Assembly (NCBI RefSeq): GCF_000350225.1
Contig: NW_005179049.1
Coordinates: 126,547 to 190,546, forward strand
DNA: 64,000 nucleotides
DNA from: Chondrus crispus
Lineage: Eukaryota; Rhodophyta; Florideophyceae; Gigartinales; Gigartinaceae
Direction of reading: 5' to 3'
Of the stretch, positions 63,113 through 64,000 are shown piece by piece (the first letter of the stretch is position 1; every line of letters starts with the position of its first letter). The translations under genes were made by a program, and so were the position numbers. The notes below the pieces were generated by a model. That model was not told the DNA's origin. It ran no database searches and worked only from the letters and a program-made list of their open reading frames with translations.

Positions 63113-64000
63113 GGGCAAAGCAAATTTACAAGCGCCAACCGCCGGATAGCCACTATCGCTCCGTACGTGTCGAGCTGTTGCGACATATGGACGCATCTCG
63201 GGCTGTCGATATGGCAAGCATGGAGGGGTATGCTGAATTGCTGCGCAACTGTGGGCACACCGTTCGTATCTTCATTATTGACGGTTCGGAGATGAAGCAG
63301 CAGAGAATCCGGTCTGCCAAGCACATCTTCAAACAGTGCAAGAAGGCGAAAAACATCCCAGAGGACGCCAAATTCAACGAAGAGGTGATTGACATGTCGG
63401 ATATTGCAGAAGACGGTCGCTACTACGGTGGGCTCTTATTCGTGCCGAGCGTTGCTGCTCGTTATTGTGCTCTTGGGCGTAGGACGGCAGCAGCCGATGC
63501 GGCTCACTGTGACGGGGTGGGACCGCAATCGTACGGGACTACATTCGAGGTTGTAACGTACGACACGAACATGCACCTCCTGCCACTGGTGTTTGCCCAC
63601 TTCGTTGGAGCTGAGAGTTACGAGTACTGGAGAACCGTCTTTGAGGCATACAAGGAGATACCCGGGTTCGAACGTCGCAGAACGCACCGCCATCGTTGAC
63701 CAAGAGAAGAGCATCGACAAGGCGTGTAAAGAAGTTTTCAATGAGGCAAAGATGTTCTTGGACCCCCTACACGTACGCCAAAACATGGGAGTTAAGCTTG
63801 GGGCTACAAAGGCAATTGGGTTGTCTCTATACGAATGGGCGCTGCATGAACCATTCAGACGGGCAGTGAATGCCATCGTGGCTGAGTACACAGAGGCGCA
63901 GAAGCAATATCTGGGCAATTGCAACCGTCCGAGCTTTACAACGCTTACTCGCGGTTGGAGGACACAATCATCACCTCCAAAGGGGCGGAAAGTCAAATGA
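63028..64000 (+). pseudogene. MULE transposase catalytic domain (frameshift; reaches the window edge)
   Basis: The first piece (63028-63699) has LLFVPSVAARY and AADAAHCDGVGPQSYGTTFE with the first catalytic Asp, then LPLVFAHFVGAESYEYW, as in the DDE transposase of Mutator-like elements. Near 63665-63675 coding shifts to another frame with AERTAIVDQEKSIDKACKEVF (second Asp) and FLDPLHVRQNMG, the place of the usual C-x-x-H motif. This piece ends in TGA at 63998-64000. Either another shift lies beyond the window or the gene ends here early. It would cut and paste a Mutator-like element. The frameshift marks it as inactive. Confidence 0.7.

Overview
This window is nuclear DNA from a eukaryote. 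Almost all of it is transposable elements, many nested in one another, with short stretches between them that may be host sequence. The abundance of Ty3/gypsy chromoviruses with several unrelated LTR types, the mixed GC content and the few, apparently intron-poor genes would fit a repeat-rich red alga. That assignment is inference: no diagnostic host gene is visible. There are no rRNA genes, no clear tRNA genes and no CRISPR array.

Layout. (1) 1-5991: element J, a plus-strand Ty3/gypsy element cut by the left edge. It holds the end of integrase and a chromodomain, two arrays of ~58 bp hairpin units, a large antisense ORF (here called aORF) and a 3' LTR. (2) 5992-12108: possible host DNA with unknown ORFs and a decayed CACTA (En/Spm, TNP2-like) transposase. 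(3) 12109-40187: element G, a plus-strand Ty3/gypsy element with LTRs of 592/595 bp, target duplication CAGTT/CAGTC, gag, protease, RT-RNase H, integrase, chromodomain and an antisense ORF. Three later insertions split it: a solo LTR (17885-18844), a complete 14.7 kb minus-strand element E (21940-36662, target duplication CGGAG/CGGAA), which itself carries a solo LTR (24934-25998), and a solo LTR (38544-39588) at the junction of G's polypurine tract and 3' LTR. (4) 40188-45187: three unknown genes or pseudogenes, a tiny hairpin element and a SINE-like segment. (5) 45188-46270: the 3' LTR of another element (K), inserted in a fragment of another aORF (L). (6) 47846-60915: element F, a young minus-strand Ty3/gypsy element with 790 bp LTRs differing at about eight positions, perfect target duplication TCTTC, a gag-pol with several stops, and an uninterrupted antisense ORF of 786 codons. 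(7) 61343-64000: a MULE transposase region whose first ORF carries a J-domain, running to the right edge.

The main unifying observation is the aORF. It lies between pol and the 3' LTR, on the opposite strand to gag-pol, in J, F and (more diverged) G, and a fragment of it occurs at L. J and F align from near the N-terminus to the last codons. The protein has a Pro/Ala-rich N-terminus, a conserved core, a basic NLS-like patch, a coiled coil and a conserved C-terminal tail. In F and J the aORF module is bracketed by two copies of a palindromic motif, GTGAACG-CGGA-CGTTCAC, each followed by a purine-rich run (imperfect at F's LTR). In J and G the convergent pol/aORF interval is packed with hairpin-forming tandem repeats.
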